Shown: positions 9,465 to 19,823, counted from the first letter of the stretch. The stretch: 64,000 nucleotides of DNA from Blastococcus sp. CT_GayMR19 (GCF_004570385.1 NZ_SPQL01000005.1:212164-276163); one strand, 5' to 3'. Translations and numbers: made by a program. The notes: generated by a model from the letters alone, not told the origin.

Positions 9465-9586
9465 CGTGTTCGGTGTGCGACCTGGGCGTTGTCCCGGCCG
9501 GCCGTCGGCACCCTCTCGATCGACTGTCGGGAGCGGGGCAGAGCGACTAGCGTCGAAGCGACTACACCCGTCCACCGGGAGGTCAG

Positions 9587-10270
9587 ATGGAGATCGTGGT
9601 CCGTGGTCGCAACGTCGAGGTTCCGGAGCACTACCGCCAGCACGTGGAAGACAAGGTCGGCCAGCTCGAGCGGTTCGACGCCAAGCTCTCGCGCATCGAC
9701 GTAGAGCTGTTCCACGAGAAGAATCCCCGCCAGTCCGCCCACTGCCAGCGCGTGGAGATCACGTTGCGCGGCAAGGGTCCCGTCGTCCGTGCCGAAGCGG
9801 CCGGGCCCGACTTCTACGCGGCGCTCGACCTGGCCTGCGCCAAGCTCGACAACCGGCTGCGGCGTGCCGCCGATCGACGGCGGGTGCACCACGGACGACG
9901 CACCCCCGCCAGTGTCCGGATGACCGACAACACCGCCGCCGATCTCGGCGAGGGCGCCCTCGACCGGGACCGTCAGCTCGCCGAGGGTCCCCATGTCACC
10001 GATCTCGACGAGCACCTGCCCGGCCGGGTGGTGCGGGAGAAGCACCACCCCGCCACGCCCATGACCGTGGACCAGGCGCTGCACGAGATGGAGCTCGTCG
10101 GCCACGACTTCTTCCTGTTCCAGTGCGCCGACACCGATCAGCCGACGGTCGTCTACCGCCGGCACGCCTACGACTACGGCCTCATCCGCCTGACCGAGGT
10201 ACCGCAGAACGGCGCCGGGCCCGCCCATGTCGGGCAGGGCGCACCGCGGGTTGCCGCGACGACCGCCTGA
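9587..10270 (+). CDS. hpf: Long-form ribosome hibernation promoting factor
   Basis: Long HPF silences ribosomes under starvation: its N-terminal domain occupies the decoding region of the 30S subunit and its C-terminal domain dimerises to join two 70S ribosomes. The 227-residue protein has the N-terminal fold (about 1-110, MEIVVRGRNVEVPEHYRQHV onward) and the dimerisation domain (about 170-227, TVDQALHEMELVGHDFFLF and VYRRHAYDYGLIRL). GGGAGG at 9577-9582 precedes ATG 9587, and TAGCGT at 9548-9553 could be its -10 box, giving a leader of about 27 bases. A strong terminator follows. The order comF-hpf-secA is the conserved actinobacterial one. Confidence 0.94.
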   Translation: MEIVVRGRNVEVPEHYRQHVEDKVGQLERFDAKLSRIDVELFHEKNPRQSAHCQRVEITLRGKGPVVRAEAAGPDFYAALDLACAKLDNRLRRAADRRRVHHGRRTPASVRMTDNTAADLGEGALDRDRQLAEGPHVTDLDEHLPGRVVREKHHPATPMTVDQALHEMELVGHDFFLFQCADTDQPTVVYRRHAYDYGLIRLTEVPQNGAGPAHVGQGAPRVAATTA

Positions 10271-10274
10271 GTCC

Positions 10275-10310
10275 GGTCGGGAGGGCGCGGCAGCCCGCGC
10301 CCTCCCGACC
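10275..10310. terminator. Bidirectional hairpin terminator between hpf and the split-barrel gene
   Basis: A perfect 16-bp stem (10275-10290 with 10295-10310) closes the 4-base loop CAGC, exactly between the hpf stop and the stop of the convergent minus-strand gene. It can serve both directions. No T run is present. Confidence 0.85.
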
Positions 10311-10312
10311 CG

Positions 10313-10705
10313 TCAGGCGCTGCCCAGGATGCGGTCGACCGCGATCTCGAGGACCACGCGGGCCGGGTTCTCGCGCGGCTGCCGGTACCGGACGGCGTAG
10401 CGCGCCACGGCGTCGGCGACCGATGCCGGGTCGTCGCGCACCACCGCCGTCCCCTCGAGGGTGACCCACCGCCGGCCGTCGACCTGGCAGACCGCGACCC
10501 GGCCGTGCCCGCCGCGGACGTGCCGCGCCTTCACGGAGCCCCCGGACGTGATCACCCGGGCGGTGCGCGTGGGGGCGTCGTAGGTGACGCCCACCGGGAC
10601 GACGTGCGGACTGCCGTCGGCGCGCAGCGTGGTGAGTGTCGCCAGGTGCCGCTCGGCGAAGAAGGCGAGCAGTCCGGGGCCGGGCGCGTCGAGGGCGGAG
10701 TCCAC
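10313..10705 (-). CDS. Pyridoxamine 5'-phosphate oxidase-like split-barrel protein
   Basis: A 130-residue split beta-barrel protein of the PPOX/F420-dependent oxidoreductase superfamily, whose members bind FMN or coenzyme F420 and reduce small substrates in the cytosol. Recognisable stretches are LATLTTLRADGSPHVVPVGV near the N-terminus, SGGSVKARHVRGGHGRVAVC in the cofactor-binding middle and RWVTLEGTAVV. Substrate and cofactor cannot be decided. GTG 10705 was chosen because TACCCT lies 7 bases upstream on the minus strand and the family N-terminus fits; a longer frame to 10753 would add unrelated residues. It converges with hpf and is divergent from secA. Confidence 0.8.
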   Translation of the reverse strand: MDSALDAPGPGLLAFFAERHLATLTTLRADGSPHVVPVGVTYDAPTRTARVITSGGSVKARHVRGGHGRVAVCQVDGRRWVTLEGTAVVRDDPASVADAVARYAVRYRQPRENPARVVLEIAVDRILGSA

Positions 10706-10711
10706 CGGCCG

Positions 10712-10717
10712 AGGGTA
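10712..10717 (-). promoter_or_regulatory. -10 box of a leaderless minus-strand transcript
   Basis: TACCCT on the minus strand ends 7 bases before GTG 10705. It fits TANNNT, and no ribosome binding site is present. Confidence 0.55.
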
Positions 10718-10787
10718 GGTCGCGTCCCGTGCGGAACACCTGCCCCACCCCACCCCCCAACGGGCCGAGGGTGCTGGCGGCGCCGCC

Positions 10788-10793
10788 TACGCT
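10788..10793 (+). promoter_or_regulatory. -10 box of secA
   Basis: TACGCT lies 7 bases before GTG 10800, with no Shine-Dalgarno site, pointing to a leaderless secA message. No clear -35 hexamer is seen. Confidence 0.55.
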
Positions 10794-10799
10794 GGTGGT

Positions 10800-13775
<2,976 letters not shown>

Positions 13776-13786
13776 GCCGGCGTCCA

Positions 13787-13822
13787 CCGCGCCCCCGCCG
13801 ATCGGGATCGGTGGGGGCGCGG
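13787..13822. terminator. Bidirectional terminator after secA
   Basis: A 17-bp stem with one G-T wobble (13787-13803 with 13806-13822) lies between the convergent stops of secA and the Rv3235-family gene. The GC-rich stem would stop transcription from both sides. Confidence 0.8.
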
Positions 13823-13830
13823 TCGTCCCG

Positions 13831-14391
13831 TCAGCCGATCTGCAGGGCCGTGCAGCGCCAGCGGCCGTCGATGCCCTCGAGCCGGGCCGCGACCGCATGG
13901 GCCCGGCCCGCGCGCCGGGCGACCGCACTGACCTCGGCGACGCCGTCCACCGGCTCGCACACGTGCACCGGTCCGACGATCAGGGGCGCCGTCCCCTCGG
14001 TGCACCAGCGCGGCCGCCGTCCGCCGGAGAGCGCGGCGAACACGCCGACCGACGTCATCGGCTGCAGCTGGGGAAGGGGACGCCGTCCGGCCAGCGCCTC
14101 CAGCGTGAGCGTGATCAGGCGGCGGCCGGCGTCCCGGGCGTCGGGCAGCTCGGCCCGCCGGGACCAGGTCGGCCCGAAGTCGTCGCGGAAAGCGGCCGGC
14201 CCGATCAGCGGGCGCGGGCCCGGCCGGTAGCGGGGCCGCGGAGCGGGCGCACCGGGGAGCAGCAGGCGGACCGGCTGCCGGACGTCCTCGAGCGGCGGTT
14301 GCGGCGTCGGCACCACGACCAGCCGGAGCGGCGGTCGCTGCGGCTGCGGGGCTCGGGTCGCGGCGGGAACGGTGGCGCGGGTTGCGGTCAT
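13831..14391 (-). CDS. Rv3235-family protein (DUF6459-like)
   Basis: A 186-residue protein of unknown function whose C-terminal half (about 85-185) carries the actinobacterial Rv3235/DUF6459 pattern: an alpha-beta domain with LITLTLEALAGRRPLPQL, VGVFAALSGG and a final VAARLEGIDGRWRCTALQIG. The N-terminal 80 residues are Pro/Arg-rich and probably disordered. ATG 14391 has GGGAG about 9 bases upstream on its strand. It lies 44 bases downstream of the LysM gene on the same strand and probably shares its transcript. In M. tuberculosis Rv3235 is also close to secA1. No enzymatic motif is visible. Confidence 0.75.
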   Translation of the reverse strand: MTATRATVPAATRAPQPQRPPLRLVVVPTPQPPLEDVRQPVRLLLPGAPAPRPRYRPGPRPLIGPAAFRDDFGPTWSRRAELPDARDAGRRLITLTLEALAGRRPLPQLQPMTSVGVFAALSGGRRPRWCTEGTAPLIVGPVHVCEPVDGVAEVSAVARRAGRAHAVAARLEGIDGRWRCTALQIG

Positions 14392-14435
14392 CGGGGGCTC
14401 CCAGGTCGAGGGGTCGGTTCGGTGTGCGGGGCGGC

Positions 14436-15137
14436 TCACGACGGGTCCGGTGGGGAGAGCACCTGACCCGGCAGCAGCAGGTCGGGGTCCGGGCCGATGA
14501 CGTCGGCGTTGGCCTGCCACCAGGCCCGGGTCGCGGCGGCGACCTCGCCGGCCGTCGGCGTCCGGCCCTGCTCCGCGAGCAGCCGGTCGCTGGCGATGTG
14601 CCACAGGCACTCCCCGCGGACGACGACGTGCGCGTCCGTGGCCGAGGCGGCGCCCGGCCAGTCCGGAGCCGGGCCCGCCCCGGCCATGGCGACGGCAGCG
14701 GGCCAGTCGGGCGCCGTACCGACGCTCGACGGCGGCGTCTCCGGGACCGCGGCCGAGGCCGGGGAGGGGGCCGCCAGCGCCGCGGTGCCGAACAGGGGGC
14801 CGGCGACACCGAGTCCCAGGCCGAGGGCGAGGGCGGCGCTCCGGCGGGCGCCTGCCGGGAGGACGACGCGGAGTGCTCCGTGGGCGGCGCCGCCGACTAT
14901 TCCGGGCAGCGCGGCAGCGGCGGTGAGGGCGAGTCCCAGCGCGCCCCAGGCCCACACCGCCCACGCCAGCAGGCCCGCCGCGGAGAGGACCAGCGCGTCC
15001 GGCCCGGCGGTGTCCGCGGTGCGCTGGGCGGCTGCGAGCGTGGCGGCCATCGCGGGAATCCCCGGCGTCAGTGACGCGAGGGCGCAGGCGATCAGCGCCA
15101 TCGCCGTCGCCGTGCCGATGAGTCGACGAATCGACAT
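14436..15137 (-). CDS. Membrane protein with C-terminal LysM domain
   Basis: A 233-residue protein with a signal-anchor helix (about 8-30), two further membrane segments (about 50-82 and 98-127), an Ala/Pro-rich linker and a C-terminal LysM-like domain (about 170-230) starting HVVVRGECLWHIASDRL and ending PDLLLPGQVLSPP. LysM domains bind N-acetylglucosamine-containing glycans, so the domain probably touches peptidoglycan outside the membrane. ATG 15137 is preceded by GGAGGG at good distance. It heads a two-gene minus-strand unit with the Rv3235-family gene and is divergent from a 189-residue cytosolic protein across an A+T-rich region with a dyad. Confidence 0.78.
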   Translation of the reverse strand: MSIRRLIGTATAMALIACALASLTPGIPAMAATLAAAQRTADTAGPDALVLSAAGLLAWAVWAWGALGLALTAAAALPGIVGGAAHGALRVVLPAGARRSAALALGLGLGVAGPLFGTAALAAPSPASAAVPETPPSSVGTAPDWPAAVAMAGAGPAPDWPGAASATDAHVVVRGECLWHIASDRLLAEQGRTPTAGEVAAATRAWWQANADVIGPDPDLLLPGQVLSPPDPS

Positions 15138-15237
15138 GTCACCCTCCGGGTCGTTGGTGGATGCACACTAAAGCAACCAAATACATGCAAACGCAAGTAT
15201 TGGTATGGATCTAGGCTTGCGGCGACGGAGGTGGCAC
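15138..15237. promoter_or_regulatory. A+T-rich divergent promoter region
   Basis: This 100-bp gap between the divergent LysM and tandem-barrel genes is far richer in A and T than anything around it. On the plus strand TAGGCT (15212-15217) is a good -10 box 26 bases before the ATG at 15238, and GGAGGT (15228-15233) is the ribosome binding site. On the minus strand TAGTGT is a plausible -10 box for the LysM gene. A 20-bp dyad sits between the two. Confidence 0.6.
15181..15200. promoter_or_regulatory. Dyad operator candidate ATACnTGC-N4-GCAnGTAT
   Basis: Bases 15181-15200 form an interrupted palindrome with 8-base arms differing at one symmetric position (ATACATGC / GCAAGTAT) and the 4-base centre AAAC. 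It covers the expected -35 zones of both divergent promoters, so a dimeric regulator bound here would control both genes. Confidence 0.6.
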
Positions 15238-15807
15238 ATGCGGTGGCAGCAGCTGTTCGCCGATCTGCAGGCGCAGTTCGACGAGGAGGAGGCGGCGGCC
15301 GAGCGCAGTGAGTCGGCGTCCCGAGCGCGTGCGGAGATGGGCGCCGTCCGGCTGTCCCAGCGGCTGCTGGGCTCCCTGGGGGCAGCCGTCTCGGTCACCT
15401 GCCGGGGGGCGGGGCAGGTGGGCGGGGTGCTGGTCGACGTGGGCTCGGACTGGCTGCTGCTGGAGGACGACCGCGGCCGGCAGAACCTGGTGGCGACGGC
15501 GGCCGTCCGGGCGGTGGCCGGACTGGGCAGACGGGCGGCGCCGCCGGAGCGGCCCGGCGCGGTGCGTGGGCTGCTGGACCTGCGCCGGGCGCTGCGCGCC
15601 CTGGCGCGCGACCGCGCCGCCGTCCAGGTCGTCCTCGACGACGGTGCCGTGCTGACCGGGACCCTGGACCGGGTGGGCGCGGACTACGTGGAGCTCGCGG
15701 AGCACCCGGCCGACCAGCCGAGACGGGCGGAGGCGGTGCAGGGGGTGCGGGTGATCGTGCTCGCCGCGGTCGCCGTCGTCCGGACGGGGCTGCCCGGATT
15801 CGGCTGA
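15238..15807 (+). CDS. Actinobacterial tandem SH3/Sm-like barrel protein, function unknown
   Basis: A 189-residue protein conserved in actinobacteria without assigned function. After a charged helical N-terminus (MRWQQLFADLQAQFDEEEAA) it holds two similar beta-rich segments: about 53-97 (VSVTCRG, VGGVLVDVGSDWLLLED) and about 132-182 (VQVVLDDGAVLTGTLDRVGADYVELAE). Each looks like a small SH3/Sm-type barrel with a G-x-L-x-x-V-G-x-D-(W/Y) turn, so the protein probably arose by internal duplication. A role in RNA or protein binding is a guess. ATG 15238 has GGAGGT 5 bases upstream. Its stop abuts the stop of the convergent HTH gene with no base between. Confidence 0.75.
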   Translation: MRWQQLFADLQAQFDEEEAAAERSESASRARAEMGAVRLSQRLLGSLGAAVSVTCRGAGQVGGVLVDVGSDWLLLEDDRGRQNLVATAAVRAVAGLGRRAAPPERPGAVRGLLDLRRALRALARDRAAVQVVLDDGAVLTGTLDRVGADYVELAEHPADQPRRAEAVQGVRVIVLAAVAVVRTGLPGFG

Positions 15808-16074
15808 TCAGGCCCGGGCGGTCGGGCTTCCTGCGGTCGTGTCGGCCTCGGCCGGTGCCGCGGCGGGCTCGTCGGGGACGGCGCCGGCCCGGGCCTCGGC
15901 GTACTTCTGCTCGATGAACCGCTCGAGCTCGTCGGTCTCGACGCGCCACTGGCCGCGGCCGCCGATCTGGATCGCGATCAGCTCCCTGCGCCGCACCAGT
16001 GCGTACGCCTGGGACCAGGAGACATTCAGGATCTCGGCGACGTCGTCGAGGGTCAGGAAGCGGGGCGTGGGCAT
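15808..16074 (-). CDS. Small excisionase/BldC-type HTH DNA-binding protein
   Basis: An 88-residue protein with one winged helix-turn-helix of the excisionase/MerR-like (HTH_17) type: FLTLDDVAEILNVSWSQAYA, then LVRRREL and the wing GGRGQWRV (residues about 5-45). This is followed by a short helix (ELERFIEQKYAEAR) and an Ala/Pro/Glu tail. Proteins of this class, such as BldC, are transcription regulators or phage excisionases; no phage genes are nearby. ATG 16074 has GGAGGA 4 bases upstream on its strand. The upstream gap, shared with the divergent SAF gene, contains a perfect 8-bp inverted repeat that it may bind; this is inference. Confidence 0.8.
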   Translation of the reverse strand: MPTPRFLTLDDVAEILNVSWSQAYALVRRRELIAIQIGGRGQWRVETDELERFIEQKYAEARAGAVPDEPAAAPAEADTTAGSPTARA

Positions 16075-16131
16075 CGGTCCTCCGTCCGGTCGAGGCCAGT
16101 GTGTCAGCACCATCGGTGGAACGTGGCCACT

Positions 16132-16153
16132 GTCCACACCCGAACGTGTGGAC
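16132..16153. promoter_or_regulatory. Perfect inverted repeat GTCCACAC-N6-GTGTGGAC
   Basis: Two perfect 8-base arms flank the 6-base spacer CCGAAC in the 199-bp gap between the divergent HTH and SAF genes. Size and symmetry fit a dimeric regulator; autoregulation by the neighbouring HTH protein is possible. The left arm also contains a DnaA-box-like CTGTCCACA beginning at 16130. Confidence 0.6.
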
Positions 16154-16273
16154 GCCGAGTGCGCGCGAACGCATCCATGACGCATCATCTGCACCCGAAC
16201 GCCGTCAAGTCGCGGTCCGGGCCTGCAATCGCCCGGACACCGACGTTCGCCTGCCCGCGAAGGAGAACCTGCC

Positions 16274-17032
16274 GTGACCGCCGTCCGCTCCGCGGGCACC
16301 CCGACGGTCCCGCCGGAGGTGCTGCCCGGTCCGACGCCGCGACGGGTCCGCCCGCCCCGGTGGCTGGATCTGCGACTCGTGCTCGGCGTGCTCCTCGTGC
16401 TCGGCTCGGTCCTGCTCGGGGCGCGGATCGTCAGCGCCGCTGACGCGACCGTGCCCGTGTGGGCGGCGGCCGCCGACCTGGCGCCCGGCACCGAGCTGAC
16501 CGTCGACGACCTGGTCGCCGTCGACGTGCGGCTCGACGCCACTGCCCTCTATCTCTCCACCGGCACCCGACCGGAGGGCCGGGTGCTGGCCCGGGCCGTG
16601 CGGGCCGGCGAGCTGCTGCCGCGCTCGGTCCTGGAGGAGCCGGCCGAGCAGGTCCAGTTGGCGCTGCCCGTGCAGGCGGGCTACGTGCCGCCGGGGCTGG
16701 GCCGCGGGCAGCTGGTGGACGTGTACGCGGTGGCCGACCCGGTGATCGGGGCCACCCCGGTTGCCGACGGTGGCGTGACCCTCGTCGTCGGGCGCGCACC
16801 CGTGCAGGCGATCTCCGGCCGGTCCGACGGGGTGCTCTCGACGCCGACCTCCGCCGTGCAGGTGGTGGTCGCCGTGCCCGCAGGCCGGGCCGCCGACGTC
16901 CTGACCGCCATCGGGGGCCGGCCGCTGGTCGTCGTCGTGCACGACTCGGTGGACACGGGCTCGGGGAGCGAGGGGGTGGACGTTCCGGAGCGCGCCGCCG
17001 CCACGTCGGCGCCGGCGGGTCCGACCGGCTGA
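16274..17032 (+). CDS. SAF-domain membrane protein (CpaB-like)
   Basis: A 252-residue protein with a basic proline-rich N-terminus, one membrane helix (about 34-54) and a SAF domain (about 60-125: VWAAAADLAPGTELTVDDL, LARAVRAGELLPRSVL). This is the layout of CpaB/RcpC proteins, which help assemble Flp-type pili. The remainder (VQLALPVQAGYVPPGLGRG, AVQVVVAVPAGRAADVLTAI) matches the second CpaB half. GTG 16274 is preceded by AAGGAGAA. Its TGA overlaps the ATG of the next gene (TGATG), so the two are coupled. No prepilin, secretin or CpaF gene is in the window, so the cellular role is open. Confidence 0.78.
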   Translation: MTAVRSAGTPTVPPEVLPGPTPRRVRPPRWLDLRLVLGVLLVLGSVLLGARIVSAADATVPVWAAAADLAPGTELTVDDLVAVDVRLDATALYLSTGTRPEGRVLARAVRAGELLPRSVLEEPAEQVQLALPVQAGYVPPGLGRGQLVDVYAVADPVIGATPVADGGVTLVVGRAPVQAISGRSDGVLSTPTSAVQVVVAVPAGRAADVLTAIGGRPLVVVVHDSVDTGSGSEGVDVPERAAATSAPAGPTG

Positions 17033-18327
17033 TGGCGCTCAACGTCTTCACCGCCGTCACCGGCGCCGCCTGGGAGTCCGAGCTCGTCGGCGCCCTGGAC
17101 CGGGCCGACCACGGGGTCACCGTCGTCCGCCGGTGCGTCGACGTCTCCGAGCTCCTCGCCGCCGCGGCCACGGGCACGGGGCAGGCAGCCCTGCTCTCTG
17201 CCGAGCTGCGCCGTCTCGACGGCGACGCGATCGCCCGGCTGGATGCCGCCGGGGTGGCCGTCGTCGGCCTCGTCGAGCCGGGTGACGAGCGGGCAGCCGA
17301 GCGGTTGCGGCAGCTGGGGGTGCGGCGCGTGCTCCCGGCCGACGCCGAACCGGAGGCGATCGCGCAGGCTCTCCGGGAGGCGGTGGCGGGCTCGTCGCCG
17401 TCCGGCCGGGACGTGGCCGACCCCCGCGCCGCCCTCCCGGCGCTCGGCGTTCCCGAGGCGCCCGAGGAGCGGCCCGCGGGGCCGGGCAGCGTCGTGGCGG
17501 TGTGGGGGCCGACGGGCGCCCCCGGGCGGACGACCGTCGCCGTCGGGCTCGCGGACGAGGCGGCCCGGCTGGGCATCTCCACGCTCCTGGTGGACGCCGA
17601 CGTCTACGGGGGTGTCGTCGCGCAGGTGCTCGGCCTGCTCGACGAGTCGCCGGGCCTGGCGGGAGCGGCGCGCCTCGCCGGTGCGGGGACCCTGGACAGC
17701 GCCGCCGTCGTGCGGCTGGCGTGGGCGGTGCGGCCCCGGCTGCGGGTGCTGACCGGTCTGGCGCGGGCGGACCGCTGGCCGGAGCTGCGGCCGCGCGCCG
17801 TGGCGACGGTGCTCGAGGAGGCGCGGCGGCTGGCCCGCTGCACCGTCGTCGACTGCTCCTTCAGCCTGGAGGACGACGAGGAGCTGTCCTTCGACACCGC
17901 GGCGCCGCGGCGGAACGGTGCCACCCTGGCGGTGCTCGAGGCCGCGGACACCGTGCTGTGCGTGACCGGCGCGGACCCCGTGGCACTGCAGCGCAGCGTG
18001 CGGGCGCTCGACGAGTTGCGGGAGGTGCTGCCCGAGGTTGACCCCGTGGTGGTGGTCAACCAGGTGCGGCGAGGGCCGGTCCCGGGGGACGCGCGGCAGG
18101 AGATCGCGGCGGCGCTCGAGCGCTTCGCCGGCCGCGAGGTCCGCTTCTTCCTCCCGGCCGACCGCGGCGCCACCGATGCCGCGCTGGCCTCGGGGCGCAC
18201 GCTGGCCGAGGTGGCGCCCGGCTCACCGCTGCGCGTGGCGCTCCGGTCGCTGGCCGCGGCGGTGGTGGGGGTTCCCGAGCCCGCGGGCAGGCGACGCGGC
18301 CTCGGGCGGATCCGCGGGGCCGGCTGA
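17032..18327 (+). CDS. CpaE-like ParA/MinD-family ATPase
   Basis: A 431-residue two-domain protein. Residues about 1-120 form a receiver-like alpha-beta fold (ALLSAELRRLD, GVAVVGLVEPGDERAAERLR). Residues about 150-415 form a SIMIBI-class ATPase with the deviant Walker A region VWGPTGAPGRTTVAVGLADE, the switch TLLVDADVYGG, and VVDCSFSLEDDEE. This is the plan of CpaE, which localises and activates Flp-pilus machinery at the membrane. The P-loop lacks the KGG signature lysine of true ParA/MinD proteins, as in many CpaE-like proteins. Its ATG overlaps the stop of the SAF gene. No pilin genes follow. Confidence 0.78.
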   Translation: MALNVFTAVTGAAWESELVGALDRADHGVTVVRRCVDVSELLAAAATGTGQAALLSAELRRLDGDAIARLDAAGVAVVGLVEPGDERAAERLRQLGVRRVLPADAEPEAIAQALREAVAGSSPSGRDVADPRAALPALGVPEAPEERPAGPGSVVAVWGPTGAPGRTTVAVGLADEAARLGISTLLVDADVYGGVVAQVLGLLDESPGLAGAARLAGAGTLDSAAVVRLAWAVRPRLRVLTGLARADRWPELRPRAVATVLEEARRLARCTVVDCSFSLEDDEELSFDTAAPRRNGATLAVLEAADTVLCVTGADPVALQRSVRALDELREVLPEVDPVVVVNQVRRGPVPGDARQEIAAALERFAGREVRFFLPADRGATDAALASGRTLAEVAPGSPLRVALRSLAAAVVGVPEPAGRRRGLGRIRGAG

Positions 18328-18367
18328 CCGTCGGGAACGGCGGCCGGACGGCCGCCCGGTGCCCACG

Positions 18368-18373
18368 TAGCGT
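18368..18373 (+). promoter_or_regulatory. Candidate -10 box of the wax-ester-synthase-like gene
   Basis: TAGCGT lies in the loop region of a small dyad (GCCCACG 18361-18367 / CGTGGGC 18371-18377), 25 bases before ATG 18398, which has its own GGGAGGAG site. The dyad overlapping the -10 box could be an operator. Confidence 0.4.
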
Positions 18374-18397
18374 GGGCCACCACCCGGGAGGAGATCG

Positions 18398-19777
18398 ATG
18401 GTCGAGCGGCTAAGCAGACTGGACGCCTCATTCCTGTACCTGGAGGAACCCGGCACCCCCATGCACGTGGGCGGGGTGCTGATCCTCGAGGCGCCCGCGG
18501 GCGGGCTGGAGCCGCTGGCCGCACTCGTGGAGGCGCGACTGTCGCTGGTGCCGCGCTACCGGCAGCGCGTGGCCGAGGTGCCGGGGCACTTGGCGAGCCC
18601 GGTGTGGGTCGACGACCCGGAGTTCGACATCGCCTACCACCTCCGCAGGTCCGGTCTGCCGCGTCCGGGTACGGAGGCGCAGCTGCTGGACCTCGTCTCC
18701 CGGCTGACCTCGCGGCCCCTGGACCGCAACCGGCCGCTGTGGGAGGCATACCTGGTGGAGGGCCTGCCGGGCGGCCGCGTGGCCGTGGTGACCAAGACCC
18801 ACCCCGCTCTGGTCGACGGGCTGAGCGCGATCGACATCGGCCAGGTGCTGCTCGACATCTCACCCGACGCCCCGGCGCCGGCTCCGGTCGCGTGGACGCC
18901 GAGGCGGCCCCCGTCGGGCGTCGAGCTGGTGTGGGAGGCGATCGACGAGTACGTGCGCCGGCCGTCGTCCGCGGTCGAGACGGTCCGGGAGGCGGTGACC
19001 GACGTCCGCTCCACCGCCGCCCGCGTCACGGGGATCGCCGGTGGGCTGCTGCGGACGGCGCGCAAGGCGGTGCTCCCGGTGCAGCACAGCCCGCTCAACG
19101 CCCCGATCGGGCGTTCCCGGCGGGTGGCCGTGGCGCGGGTCCAGCTGGAGGACGTGAAGCGGATCCGGAAGGCGCATGGCGGGACGGTCAACGACGTCCT
19201 GCTGAACGTGCTCACGGGTGCGCTGCGCGAGTGGTTGCTCTCCCGGGGGGAGCCGGTGGTCGCCGGCACGTCGGTGCGCGCGCTGGTGCCGATCTCCATG
19301 CAGGACGAGGACACCGTCCAGGGGAACCGGGTCTCCTCCTACCTGGTGGACCTGCCGGTCGGTGAGTCCAATCCCCGGGTGCGCCTGACCCGGCTGAGCT
19401 ATGCCATGCGCGGCACGGCGCAGCACGGCCGGTCCATGGGCGCGGACAGCCTGATCGCACTCACCGGGTTCGCACCGCCGACCCTGCACGCCCTCGGCGC
19501 CCGTGCGGCGCGCGGGCTGTCGCGTCGGCTGTTCAACCTGGTCGTGACCAACGTGCCCGGCCCTCAGGTGCCCCTCTACGCCGCGGGCAGCCAGATGCTC
19601 GAGGTGTTCCCGGTCGTGCCGCTGGCCAGCGGACAGGGCCTGTCGATCGGGATGACCAGCTACAACGGCCGGGTGTTCTTCGGGCTCAACGCCGACCTGG
19701 ACAGCGTCGGTGACGTGGACATCCTCCCCGACCTGATCGAGCAGGAGGTCAGCGAGCTGGTGGAGTCGCTGGACTGA
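18398..19777 (+). CDS. Wax ester synthase/diacylglycerol acyltransferase-like protein with altered active site
   Basis: WS/DGAT enzymes make wax esters or triacylglycerol from acyl-CoA. The 459-residue protein aligns over its whole length: N-terminal RLSRLDASFLYLEEPGTPMH, the PLW motif (NRPLWEAYLVEGL), the ND motif (VNDVLLNVLTGALREWLL), and LVVTNVPGPQVPLY near the C-terminus. The catalytic HHxxxDG motif reads THPALVDG: the second, catalytic histidine is proline. The protein may therefore be inactive, use another residue or have another role. ATG 18398 has a strong GGGAGGAG site. It is followed after 46 bases by the DUF6912-like gene. Confidence 0.85.
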   Translation: MVERLSRLDASFLYLEEPGTPMHVGGVLILEAPAGGLEPLAALVEARLSLVPRYRQRVAEVPGHLASPVWVDDPEFDIAYHLRRSGLPRPGTEAQLLDLVSRLTSRPLDRNRPLWEAYLVEGLPGGRVAVVTKTHPALVDGLSAIDIGQVLLDISPDAPAPAPVAWTPRRPPSGVELVWEAIDEYVRRPSSAVETVREAVTDVRSTAARVTGIAGGLLRTARKAVLPVQHSPLNAPIGRSRRVAVARVQLEDVKRIRKAHGGTVNDVLLNVLTGALREWLLSRGEPVVAGTSVRALVPISMQDEDTVQGNRVSSYLVDLPVGESNPRVRLTRLSYAMRGTAQHGRSMGADSLIALTGFAPPTLHALGARAARGLSRRLFNLVVTNVPGPQVPLYAAGSQMLEVFPVVPLASGQGLSIGMTSYNGRVFFGLNADLDSVGDVDILPDLIEQEVSELVESLD

Positions 19778-19823
19778 GCCCGCGGGATACCGTCGCCCTT
19801 CCACGAAGAGAGGGAGTTCCCGC

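Noticed and set aside
10275..10310. Riboswitch or ANTAR target hairpin
   Set aside because: A single perfect stem between two convergent stops is explained by bidirectional termination; ANTAR targets are paired hairpins with six-base loops.
15808..16074. Phage excisionase marking an integrated element
   Set aside because: No integrase, attachment repeats or phage genes are seen and base composition does not change; a cellular BldC-like regulator is more likely.
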